Below the pieces are notes generated by a model. It was not told the origin of the DNA. It searched no databases and saw only the letters and a program-made list of their open reading frames with translations. 64,000 nucleotides of DNA from Azorinus chamasolen (lineage: Eukaryota > Mollusca > Bivalvia > Cardiida > Solecurtidae): positions 25,283,834 to 25,347,833 of the forward strand of contig OY755238.1 in assembly GCA_963576725.1 (NCBI GenBank), in the 5' to 3' direction. The position numbers and the translations under genes were made by a program. Each line of letters opens with the position of its first letter. The stretch's first letter is position 1. Shown one piece after another: positions 55,716-64,000 of this stretch.

Positions 55716-56120
55716 TGTAACCGGGTGTTCTGATAAAGAAACATACCCGCTCAGACCCAGGATCGAACCCGGGTCGCCGGGTTTGCAGTCAAACACCCTA
55801 CCACGTTGCCATAAAAGCGCGCTTGTACAGCAAGGCCGTACAAGTGATGATAAACCCACACAAGTTGTGACATACTCCCCCAGCAAGTCGAAATTCGTCC
55901 CGAATTTCTATGGGTATGAGAACGACTGGGAATCGATCTCGGAGCACATACAGTCACATCCCATGTTGGGCGCCAAATGTAACCGGGTGTTCTTATAAAG
56001 AAACATACCCGCTCAGACCCGGGTCGCCAGGTTCGCAGTCAAAGACCCTACCACGTCGCCATAAAAGCGCGCTTGTACAGCAAGGCCGTACAAGTGATGA
56101 TAAACCTACACACTGTGACA
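55716..56120 (-). mobile_element. TRIM: 405-bp miniature LTR retroelement with TGTG target duplication
   Basis: Two direct LTRs (55716-55872, 157 bp; 55978-56120, 143 bp) read TGTCACA...GGTTACA on the minus strand. Between them is about 105 bp starting with the PBS-like TTTGGCGCCCAACATGGGAT just after the 5' LTR and ending with the PPT 'ttgctgggggagta' before the 3' LTR. TGTG flanks both outer ends (55712-55715, 56121-56124). The 5' LTR (high-coordinate) lacks about 12 bases present in the other. No coding capacity; it depends on a gypsy-type helper. Confidence 0.9.
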
Positions 56121-56325
56121 TGTGCTTTTAACCAACTTCATCGCGACTATACTCTGGAAGAGTTCTCCGATCACTGAAGATGATAATGATCTCTCTGTGC
56201 TTTCCAGCAGACAACATTCATTTTGAAGCAAAAGTCAAGTTATGGCTTACACATGTAGATAATAAGCAAAGAGAGCAGACCCAGATCAGGCAGGTCCTGT
56301 AGTGCAGTTTATGTAAGAAATATTA

Positions 56326-57670
56326 GAGAGTTTTCGATTTCTTACTTGTACGTATACGTGTGTCTACACATACAAGTTCCTGAATTTTCCAAATCATGAT
56401 TCGAAATCAGATAACGTGTACCGGTACAGGTAATTTGCCATACGATACGACTTCTTGCCGGACAATGCCATTTTCTTTAAATAAATGAGATTAGGAAGAA
56501 ATCAAGAAATTGCATAAAGTTCGGGAATTAGGCCACAGAGACGAACATAGAGAGAAAATAAATATACGAACGGACAGACAGACTGACATGCATGTAGGGA
56601 GACACAGCTAAGACAGAATGATCTACAGACAGATAGATAGACAGACAGCTAGACAGACAGATTGATAGACAGACATGAAGTAATTCTAAGGGGGGAAGTT
56701 ACTGGCTTCTAAGAGAATTCGAGCCCCAGACCGCAGGACTACAAATCCCGACACTTGTTTTGTAAAGGGTTAACCCAACAGCAAGGCTGTTAGAGATGCC
56801 TTACATAGGTCGATCATTACATTCCCCCCCTTTTAACCTTTTAAGAAGCCAGGCATATACTCATGCCCTACAAACCGAATGCCCCTAAGCCTTTACATGC
56901 AACGCGCATACAAACAGAGTTAGCCTCGTCGCCAATGAAGTACATGTAATTCTAAGGGGGAATTAAGTTACTGGTCTAAAATTCGAAACCCAGAGCTCTG
57001 GACTATAAGTCCGACACTCTAACTATTATGCTAAAGGGTTAACGCAACAGTAAGACTGTTGGAAATGCCTTACATAGGCCGATCACTACAGACAGAAAGA
57101 TAGATGGGTAGATAGACAAATAGCCAAATAGACAGACAGATACAGATTGAAAGAAAGACAGATCGATAGACAGACGGGCAAACAGACAGACAGAAAGACA
57201 GACATGCATGCAGATAGGGGGCAGACAGACACATTGAAAGACAGGCGGGTGGGCGGACGGACGGACAGACAGGCTGAATCACAATTACAAAACATACACA
57301 GATTTAGTACAACACATTGACACAGAACACAGCATGACTCGGTTCAGATTAACTTTTCAACAGGGTCATGATATATGATATTAAACACCTTTAATTTCAT
57401 TTCTTCAATAAATTACCCATTGTGACATGAAGAGAAAGGTTGGTACTAACATTCTATCAACACATATTACTCAAAAAACTGTGAAAAATAGGCGTTAAAC
57501 GATGATAAACTTACACATATTGTTAATACTTCTAGAAGCAATCCTACACGTTGAGAACGTCAAATGCTGATTATATTTACACATATATTGATGATGTCAG
57601 ACTCAGAATTGATGACACAATAAGGCTTACACTTATACGTACAGGTAGAAGTAAGGAATGGAAACCTCTC
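56326..57670. mobile_element. 1345-bp TA-flanked element, second copy, carrying an LTR insertion
   Basis: TA at 56324-56325 and 57671-57672. Ends GAGAGTTTTCGATTTCTTAC and inverse 'ggaatggaaacctctc'. Homologous to 38070-39228, with GATA/GACA repeats at 56560-56670 and 57088-57270. It is itself inserted in a TTAA-family MITE whose halves are about 56265-56323 and 57673-57881. Confidence 0.82.
56686..57090 (-). mobile_element. Two LTR copies around a short internal segment
   Basis: On the minus strand, TGTAATGATCGACCTATGTA... begins after a PPT-like 'aaaagggggggaa' at 56823-56838. A second copy starts TGTAGTGATCGGCCTATGTA at 57090. Both contain 'aggcatttcca/ctctaacag.cttactgttg' and 'gggttaac'. 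They bracket about 120 bp. Likely another miniature LTR element, boundaries approximate. Confidence 0.6.
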
Positions 57671-57672
57671 TA

Positions 57673-57881
57673 ATAACATCATGAATATTAATTAGGTGAA
57701 TTTTTATAATGGCACATGAACATGTAAGAAATTTGTGCCATTGCAGAATGTGTAGAATGGGATCTAGATTATACATAAGCAGGCAGAGCAGACCCTGATA
57801 AGATGGCTTCTACAGGGAATGTCTGATCTGGATATTCTTTGTTTGCAAAGGAATTAAAAGGTGTATCTATGGAGTAAAAGG
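57673..57881. mobile_element. Right half of a TTAA hairpin MITE
   Basis: It holds 'catgaatattaattaggtg' and a hairpin ('gcaggcagagcagacc' / 'gatattctttgtttgc') and ends 'ggagtaaaagg' before TTAA 57882-57885. A left-end fragment of another copy is at 58018-58088. Confidence 0.65.
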
Positions 57882-58264
57882 TTAAATAACTTTCTTTGAT
57901 GTTAAATTTGTGTTGTAGACCTGGTCTTTGCAAGAAAACTAATGATTGATTAAGTGAACCTCTAGCCTTATACGGGAACTTTGATCAGGATCTACCTTGG
58001 TTATAATAAGTATTAACCCATTCCCTCATAGAAACACATTTTCATGCAAACAGAATAGAACTAAACCCTGATCAGAAGGCTCCTAATGTTACATTTGGCG
58101 CCAAACGTAAATAGCCTGCAGGGTGATTAATATGAATAAAAATTATAATAATAAGAAACTCATTCAGTTCTTTGAGTAAGAATTTGGGATGAATTCTTGT
58201 GTAGAGGGGTAGTGTGTAGCCGGGTAGAGATTTTGGTGAGACAGTTGATAGGCTTAGACTGTGT

Positions 58265-58337
58265 GGCTTGGTAGCTCAGTCGGTAAAGTGTTGGCATGCT
58301 AAGCCAAAGGCCCTGGGTTCAAGTCCCAGTCGAGTCA
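58265..58337 (+). tRNA. tRNA-like sequence (anticodon GCT, short variable arm), probably a tRNA-derived repeat
   Basis: 73 bases fold as a cloverleaf. The acceptor GGCTTGG/TCGAGTC pairs with three G-U. The D arm GCTC/AAGT is weak. The anticodon stem TTGGC/GCCAA is perfect with loop ATGCTAA (anticodon GCT, Ser). The T arm CTGGG/CCCAG is perfect with loop TTCAAGT. The variable region is only five bases, whereas real tRNA-Ser has a long arm. Internal A and B boxes are good. A functional Ser tRNA is therefore unlikely; a SINE head or pseudo-tRNA is more plausible. Confidence 0.55.
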
Positions 58338-58550
58338 CAACTTTTTCACCATGTTACATGCGTTTATAGTAGCAACTATCACTTGAACTCCTTCCTTCAT
58401 AGAAATGCTTTTTCACGAAAACATAGTAGACCTAGTTCAAAAATAAAAAAAATGAGCTTATAACATATTTTGCAGACGATAATATTTAGCAGTGAAGAAT
58501 TTAAATTGTTTAGGCATTACAAGGAAAACATTTTCATTCTTTTATTGTAG

Positions 58551-58737
58551 GATAGGTAAAACTGGTTCGGGGATATTTACACAGATGGCTGTACCAGTGA
58601 CTTTAAAAATCTCTGGATGTTTGAGTGAATCTGATCCTCAGGGCAATGCTGTGTTGATTGTGGGTCAGGTGAAACATCTTAACCTCATTACCTACAGTGA
58701 TGTCAAGGTTAAATTTGCATCTAGAGTTACAGAGGAG
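58551..58737 (+). CDS. Candidate internal or first coding exon of an unidentified gene
   Basis: A T-rich acceptor 'cattcttttattgtag' precedes, and the donor GAGGAG|gtatgt follows. The open frame across the exon reads IGKTGSGIFTQ, then MAVPVTLKISGCLSESDPQG, ...VLIVGQVKHLNLITYSDVKV and ends ...VTEE on a codon boundary. The amino-acid mix is protein-like, unlike nearby repeat ORFs. A start at the internal ATG, right after 'tttacacag', is possible. I do not recognise the product and found no partner exon. Confidence 0.4.
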
Positions 58738-59035
58738 GTATGTACATGTAGTTATGCCAACCAATTGTTTGTATTGGGGATTGACATCACTTTAGATAAC
58801 AGTATTTAAGTCATATCACGACATCCAGCTAAATACAGGTTGAGGAAGACCCCAGAGGTTTTTCTGTGCATTGAACGAATTGATTGCAATTGTTTTGTGT
58901 GCAAAAGAACATCTGGGTAGAATAGCCAACCTACCACAAGCCAGCTGGATGTCTTCTTATGAAACTTCACACAATTGTTAACCATCTCAAGGGCTACAAT
59001 CTAACCAAGGGCCGTAAATCTGTAAGACTTTTTAG

Positions 59036-60590
59036 TTCACCTGGCACAGTGCCAGGTGAGGTATTGTGAGGGGGCAGTGTCCAGCGTGCGGCGTCATGCA
59101 TACATACATCTTCAACAATTTACCTAAACATCATCTTCTCTGAAACCGCAAAGCCTAGAGCTTTGATATTTGGTATGTAGCATCATCTAATGGTCCTCTA
59201 CAAAGATTCTTCAAATTATGATCCCAGGATGAAAAATGGCCCTGCCCCAGGGCTTATCAGGTTTTCAAAGGAAAATCTTTAAAAAATCTTCTTCTCTGAA
59301 ACCGTAAGGTCTAGACCTTTGATATTTGGTATGTAGCATCATCTAATGGTCCTCTACAAAGATTCCTCAAATTGTTACCCTAGAACCATAAATGGCCCCG
59401 TCCCGGGTCTTATCAGTTTTTCATAGGAAAATCTTTAAAAATCTTCTTCTCTTAAACCGTAAGGCCTAGATCTTTGATATTTGGTATGTAGCATCATGTA
59501 ATGGTCCTCTACAAAGATTGTTCAAATTATGACCCCCGGAGCAAACATGGATCCGCCCCGGGCTTATCAGTTTTTCTTAGGAAAATCTTTAAAAATCTTC
59601 CTCTCTGAAACCGTAAGGTCTATACCTTTGATATTTGGTATGTAGCATCATCTAATGGTCCTCTACAAAGATTCTTCAAATTATGACCTCCGGACCAAAA
59701 ATTGGACCGCCCCGGGTCTTATCAGTTTTTCATAGGAAAATCTTTAAAAATATTCTTCTCTGAAATTGTAAGGCCTAGATCTTTGATACTTGGTATGTAG
59801 CATCATCTAATGGCCCTCTACAGAGATTGTTCAAATTATGACCCCCGGACCAAAATGGTCCTGGCGTATCAGTTTTTCATAGGAAAATATTTAAAATTCT
59901 TCTCTGAAACCGTAAGGCCTAGACCTTTGATATTAGTATGTAGCATCATCTAATGGTCATTTAGAAAAATTGTTCAAATTATGACCCCCGGACCAAAAAT
60001 GGCCCTGACCCGGGGCTTATCAGTTTTTCATAAGAAAATCTTTAAAAATCTTCCTCTCCGAAACTGTAAGGCCTAGACCTTTGATATTTGATAGGTAGCA
60101 TCATCTAATGATTTTCTACCAAGATTGTTCAAATTGTCACCCCAGGGCCAAAAATGGCCCCGCCCCATGGCTTATCAGTTTTTATAGGTAAATCTTTAAA
60201 AATCTTTTTCTCCAAAACTGTAAGGCCTAGACCGTTGAAATTTGGTATGTAGTATCATCTAATCGTTTTCTACCAAGATTCATCAAATTATGACCCCTGG
60301 ACCTAAATGGCCCCGCCCCTGGCTTATCAGTTTTTCATAGCCTAGGAAAATCTTTAAAAATCTGTGAAATTGTAAGGCCCAGACCTTTGAAATTTATATG
60401 AAACATCATCTAATGTTCCTTTATTAAAGATTGTTCAAATTTTAACCTCCAGGCCTAAAATTTTGGCCCTTGGTTTCATATTGGCCCCAATCAGAAGCCG
60501 ACTTTATTTTTAAATAGAAATACAGTTTATGCATATTAAGTCTATAGTAACCAGGTGAGCGATTTAGGGCCATCATGGCCCTCTTGTTTA
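59036..60590 (+). mobile_element. Helitron-like nonautonomous element with about nine minisatellite units
   Basis: The 5' part is 'tcacctggcacagtgccagg' with a small palindrome. About nine units of 150-165 bp follow ('aaaatctttaaaaatcttct' + 'tctctgaaaccgtaaggcct' + 'agacctttgatatttggtat' + 'gtagcatcatctaatggtcc'). The 3' end is a hairpin 'agggccatcatggccct' followed by CTTG then T. A terminal hairpin close to a CTRR-like end is the Helitron pattern (here CTTG rather than CTRR). No Rep/helicase. Confidence 0.6.
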
Positions 60591-61523
60591 AACAAAATTA
60601 TGCCCCTTTATGGACTTCAGAAATAAGAATTTAAGATATCTCGTCAGAAGAGTGTTGGCACATGCAAGCAGTGCTCTTATTTACAGTTGTACTACAGCAA
60701 TTAAATCAATATGCATAATCAACTTGGAATCTTCTTGAGAATTTGTCACAGAGCTATGAAAATGATAAAATGTAATCAAATATTATGTTTTGATATAATT
60801 TAGAAATGTGTTGTAAGAAATGTATAAATTATGAAGAATTAGTACACTGGTGAGTCTACACAGATATTAGTTAATTGATATAACTGATTGATCTGTGAAG
60901 ACAGCTATGGAAAGGGCTGATCATGTTGAGCATAATAATTAGTCTTATCAAAATATCATTAATGACCAGACTGTTGTATATGAACAAGTGCTATCCTGTG
61001 TCTTTGGTTGTATTGATGTAATTAAACAAACATTAGGACAGCCTGACCAGCATGTGCAAATACAAGTTAGTTAAGCAGTGGCTAAACCTCTAAAGGTGAC
61101 ACTAAGATGTAAACAAAGATTTAGGTTTGGAAGGTCTGGAGACAACAGATTAGTATGAGAGGCAGTAATTAGTGTAATTAAGAGTTTGTATAGAATGAAA
61201 AGTCGATGATGAGAGATGAATGGAAGAAAACGGTTGGTTGATGAGAATTGTGTGTGGGTGTGGCTAGAATCAGGAGAATTGAGAGAGAGTTGAAGTTGAG
61301 GGTAAGAAAGAGAATATTAGGAGATAAGATTGAGAGTTAGGAGGTAACAGTTGAAGTGAAGAGTAGAAGTTTGAAGTTAGGATTGAGGAGATGAAGATTA
61401 GGGATAGGGATATAAGGCGGACATGAAGAATATTATAAGATATGAAGTAAAAGTTAGAAAAACAGCAAGCGAGTGGCTTATAGGCTAAGTACCCCAGAGA
61501 AGTAGAGCGGATCCCGGTGATAC
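60591..61523. other. Upstream region of the gypsy derivative; no LTR boundary proven
   Basis: Purine-rich leader-like sequence from about 61140 ('gagattgagagttaggagg'). 'cccagagaagtagagcggat' near 61490 may include a primer site, but I could not match it to a tRNA or find the 5' LTR. Confidence 0.4.
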
Positions 61524-62169
61524 ATGGTGGAGAATCCGGGTAACAGACATTCAGATATAGAAGTAAAGATGCCTAAAGTGGAGATGAAGAGTGACTTTAA
61601 ATTTGAAATTGGGCAAGACCCTGAATTTTTCATGGATATTTTCACAAAAGCTGCTGACATTAACAAGTGGACTAATGAACAGAGATGTCTGCAGATGTGC
61701 CTGTCATTGCCAAGTGAGGCTATACAATGGTATATGACTCTCGACAGAAATACGAAGGAAGACTTTGCGATGTTAAGTGAGGCCTTCCTTGTGAGATTTA
61801 AGTCTAAAGAATCTCACATGTCGGTATTCGCTAAATATGTTGGCATGAGACAGACTGGACAAAGTGTAGATAAGTACATAGAGAGTAAGGTGCAATTGGG
61901 CAGACAGTTGCTGAAATCTGACGAGGACATTTTTGATCAGGTAGTCCATGGACTGGACCCTGATATCCAGCACATGGTCCAAATGAAAGAAGCTGGATCC
62001 TTAGAGGAAATCAAGAAGGTGGCACAATTGCTGCAAAGACAACCAGAACATGGCTACAAATCCAAGAGGTACCATGTAGAGACTAGGGAGGACCAGGGAA
62101 GATTTCACAAACATAACCACCAGGAGAATAGACGGGAAACTTACCGAGGAATGAGACGACAAGACCAGG
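61524..62169 (+). CDS. Gypsy-type gag, open, joined to integrase by deletion
   Basis: ATG at 61524 (preceded by 'gatac'). Capsid-like sequence: KSDFKFEIGQDPEFFMDIF, WTNEQRCLQMCLSLPSEAIQ, WYMTLDRNTKEDFAMLSEAF, RFKSKESHMSVFAKYVGMRQ, then VDKYIESKVQLGRQL and a basic tail (HKHNHQENRRETYRGMRR). No zinc knuckle remains. The frame stays open for about 215 codons up to the deletion junction near 62165-62170. It closes at 62192, because the integrase part lies in the next frame. Confidence 0.8.
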
Positions 62170-63219
62170 GAAGTTGCATGGAAACTCTATGATGAAGTCA
62201 TTTGTAGATATGGCTGTCCGCAATCCATTTTGACTGATAGAGGTGCGAATTTTGTCTCAAAGCTGATGAAAGAATTATGCAGTATTTTCAAGATTAGCAA
62301 GATAAACACAAGTAGTTATCATCCTGCTACAAATGCAGCAGCTGAACGCATGAATAGTGTCATTCTGCAAAGGCTTAGAATTTACTGTAACAAGAAACAA
62401 ACAAATTGGGCACAACTATTACCAAGTATCATGCTTAGTTACAGGGTTAGTCCAAATATTGACTCCACAGGATATTCGCCATACTATATCATGTTTGGTA
62501 GACAATGTAGATTACCTTTAGATACTGCTCTGATTCCGACAGAGACAGCAGGTACACCTCATGAGCAACATTTACAGTGTATCATTGAGAATCAAACTGT
62601 TTGTAGGGAATTGGTCAAGCAGAATATTGCAAAAGCTCAGGCAAAATATAAGAAAAACTATGACAAACATGCCAAAGATGTAGAGTATCAGGTTCGTGAA
62701 AATGTATGGTTATACAATCCTAGGACAGAACCAGGTTTATCTCCTAAGTTAGCAAAAAGATGGACTGGTCCATTTTACATTGCAGAGAAATTAGGCAAGG
62801 TTAACTATAGACTTAGAGAATTGAATACTCACATAGCTGTCAAAAATGTAGTTCATGCAAATAGATTGAGACCATACTTTGACCCAAACCTGAGACCCAC
62901 AAACCCACCAGTAGAGTTAGAGAATAGGGAGCCTGTGCATTTAGATCTTGAAGAACAAGAGGATTCAGTAGTAAAGAATCAGGTTGAGGAAAGACCTCTG
63001 CTGAATGGTCAAGATAAGGCTGAAGGAACATGGGATTTTGAAAAGATTTTGCAAGCCTCGAATTATAAGGGTCACACAGTGTACAAAGTTAGGTACAGAG
63101 ATGATCAGGGCAAAAGTAGAACAATTTGGCAGTATGCAGATGAACTTCCTGAAGAAATTAGAAAGGACTTTCACATAAAATACACATTTTCAGGAAAGGT
63201 CCGAAAACGCCTCATGTAA
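62170..63219 (+). CDS. Second half of gypsy integrase with C-terminal chromodomain-like region
   Basis: The frame starts at the junction (EVAWKLYDEVICRYGCPQSI). Catalytic Asp in LTDRGANFVSKL and Glu in PATNAAAERMNSVILQRLRI are present; the zinc-binding domain and first Asp are absent. Residues around GLSPKLAKRWTGPFYIAEKL are the usual C-terminal (GPY/F-like) domain. WDFEKILQASNYKGHTVYKV followed by RYRDDQGKSRTIWQY near the end resembles a chromodomain, which targets insertion in chromoviruses. Stop at 63217-63219. The ORF is intact over about 350 codons but cannot integrate alone. Confidence 0.85.
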   Translation, partial: EVAWKLYDEVICRYGCPQSILTDRGANFVSKLMKELCSIFKISKINTSSYHPATNAAAERMNSVILQRLRIYCNKKQTNWAQLLPSIMLSYRVSPNIDSTGYSPYYIMFGRQCRLPLDTALIPTETAGTPHEQHLQCIIENQTVCRELVKQNIAKAQAKYKKNYDKHAKDVEYQVRENVWLYNPRTEPGLSPKLAKRWTGPFYIAEKLGKVNYRLRELNTHIAVKNVVHANRLRPYFDPNLRPTNPPVELENREPVHLDLEEQEDSVVKNQVEERPLLNGQDKAEGTWDFEKILQASNYKGHTVYKVRYRDDQGKSRTIWQYADELPEEIRKDFHIKYTFSGKVRKRLM

Positions 63220-64000
63220 ATATGAAATACCAGGTATTAGCAGAATTACAAACAATTTACCTGAAGGTAAAATCAGTAATTATGCCATATAAATAGTCTT
63301 TGATATAAGAGATAAGTTAGAATTATTATGATAGAGTACATGTGCTAAGCAACCCTTCCACAGCCATAGCCTGAATCATTATGTATCAAATGGTTAAGTC
63401 AGGATATAGACATTGAAATGTGCTTGTATTACCTAAATTTCAAAATTTTGCGCGCAAACATTAGGCAAATTTTATAGGGGGTGGGAAAGGTACAAAAGTG
63501 CATTTTAATACATCTAATAACTGTCTTACTGATTTTCAACAAATGTAGTCAGCGTTAAAGGCATCATGTGGGACTCAATTAATTATTAGGTCACAAATGT
63601 GAATGACTGTGTAGAGTCAGAAAGTATATATACAATATGTGAGAAATATAAAGAAGTCTAATAATATTGGTGTAATTATTAAGATAAAGAACTGTTGAGA
63701 CATGATATATATTAATGCCCACTTTCACATGGCAGTTAAAATATCTGTTCTTATAAACTTGTGATTAATTATTGAGCTAATTTACAAAAGGGGTTTGCAG
63801 CAAAAGTAGTAAAGAATTTACTATGAAACTTGAGAAGGATTAGGATAAAAAAATTAAAAAAAGATGGTCTTGCTATGCTATATATGTTTGTTAATACAAT
63901 GTATATCTTGTGAAGGGATTACCATTTTTTTTTGTATAGGATACTTTGATTTATATTTGTTGTGGCATCTTTAAGATTGCAATCAGACATGTGATTGTAC
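63220..64000 (+). other. 3' region of the gypsy derivative; polypurine tract and possible LTR start
   Basis: 'tataggggggtgggaaagg'-like purine tract at about 63472-63490 could prime plus-strand synthesis. Sequence after it may be the 3' LTR running past the window. No matching 5' copy was found, so this is tentative. Confidence 0.35.

Noticed and set aside
62840..63174. Minus-strand ORFs over the integrase
   Set aside because: Shadows of the integrase frame, which has clear catalytic and C-terminal motifs.

Overview
The window is eukaryotic, animal and repeat-dominated: AT-rich, with spliced exons separated by kilobases of transposon debris. Several repeat families (a hairpin DNA element ending at TTAA, a Helitron-like element with internal minisatellite, units containing 'ggcaataactcc', runs of GGAC/GACA) look like those of bivalve mollusc genomes, so a marine bivalve is the best guess. 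This is inference from repeat style, not a database match. Interstitial CCCTAA repeats at 10932-10953 fit an animal telomere motif.

Host coding sequence is sparse. The only convincing host gene runs on the minus strand from about 12.43 kb down to 0.51 kb. Five exons (12222-12429, 7713-7884, 5829-5952, 5002-5130, 509-875) join in one frame with matching splice phases and encode the C-terminal third of a protein with a Lys-rich stretch, an EF-hand pair and a Cys-containing C-terminal domain. Its introns are packed with small DNA elements and a near-perfect 1314-bp tandem duplication (899-3526). One possible plus-strand exon lies at 58551-58737.

Region by region. 0-12.5 kb: introns of the EF-hand gene with chains of TTAA-flanked elements, TA-flanked CAGTAAAACC elements, a tRNA-derived SINE and a 157-bp satellite inside a 1.5-kb element. 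13-19 kb: LINE remnants, nested TTAA elements, a Helitron-like piece and a broken Ty3/gypsy element (gag, zinc knuckle, protease, start of RT). 20-21.5 kb: an approximately 86-bp satellite. 21.5-30.4 kb: minus-strand LTR-retroelement territory with two diverged copies of an unusual accessory gene (C2H2-type finger, Pro/Ser/Thr-rich linker, basic patch, coiled coil). Each copy starts just after a splice acceptor and lies just upstream of a polypurine tract and LTR, the position env occupies in errantiviruses. A broken gag/integrase lies upstream of one copy. 31.9-42.8 kb: a coding sequence ending in a PHD-like finger, split by a 10.1-kb insertion bounded by inverted termini and full of later insertions (mariner, satellites, a 370-bp palindromic element carrying splice signals, a TA-flanked element). 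43-54 kb: dispersed repeats, a 157-residue uncharacterised ORF, a CpG-rich low-complexity block, a 1071-bp foldback element with an 8-bp target duplication, and a solo LTR. 54.7-58.3 kb: a jockey-like LINE remnant, a 405-bp TRIM retroelement with visible PBS and PPT, nested DNA elements and a tRNA-like sequence. 59-64 kb: a Helitron-like element with minisatellite, then a gypsy deletion derivative in which gag is joined to the second half of integrase.

The genes do not form operons or a pathway. The organising theme is nested transposition, with target-site duplications that let the insertion order be read.
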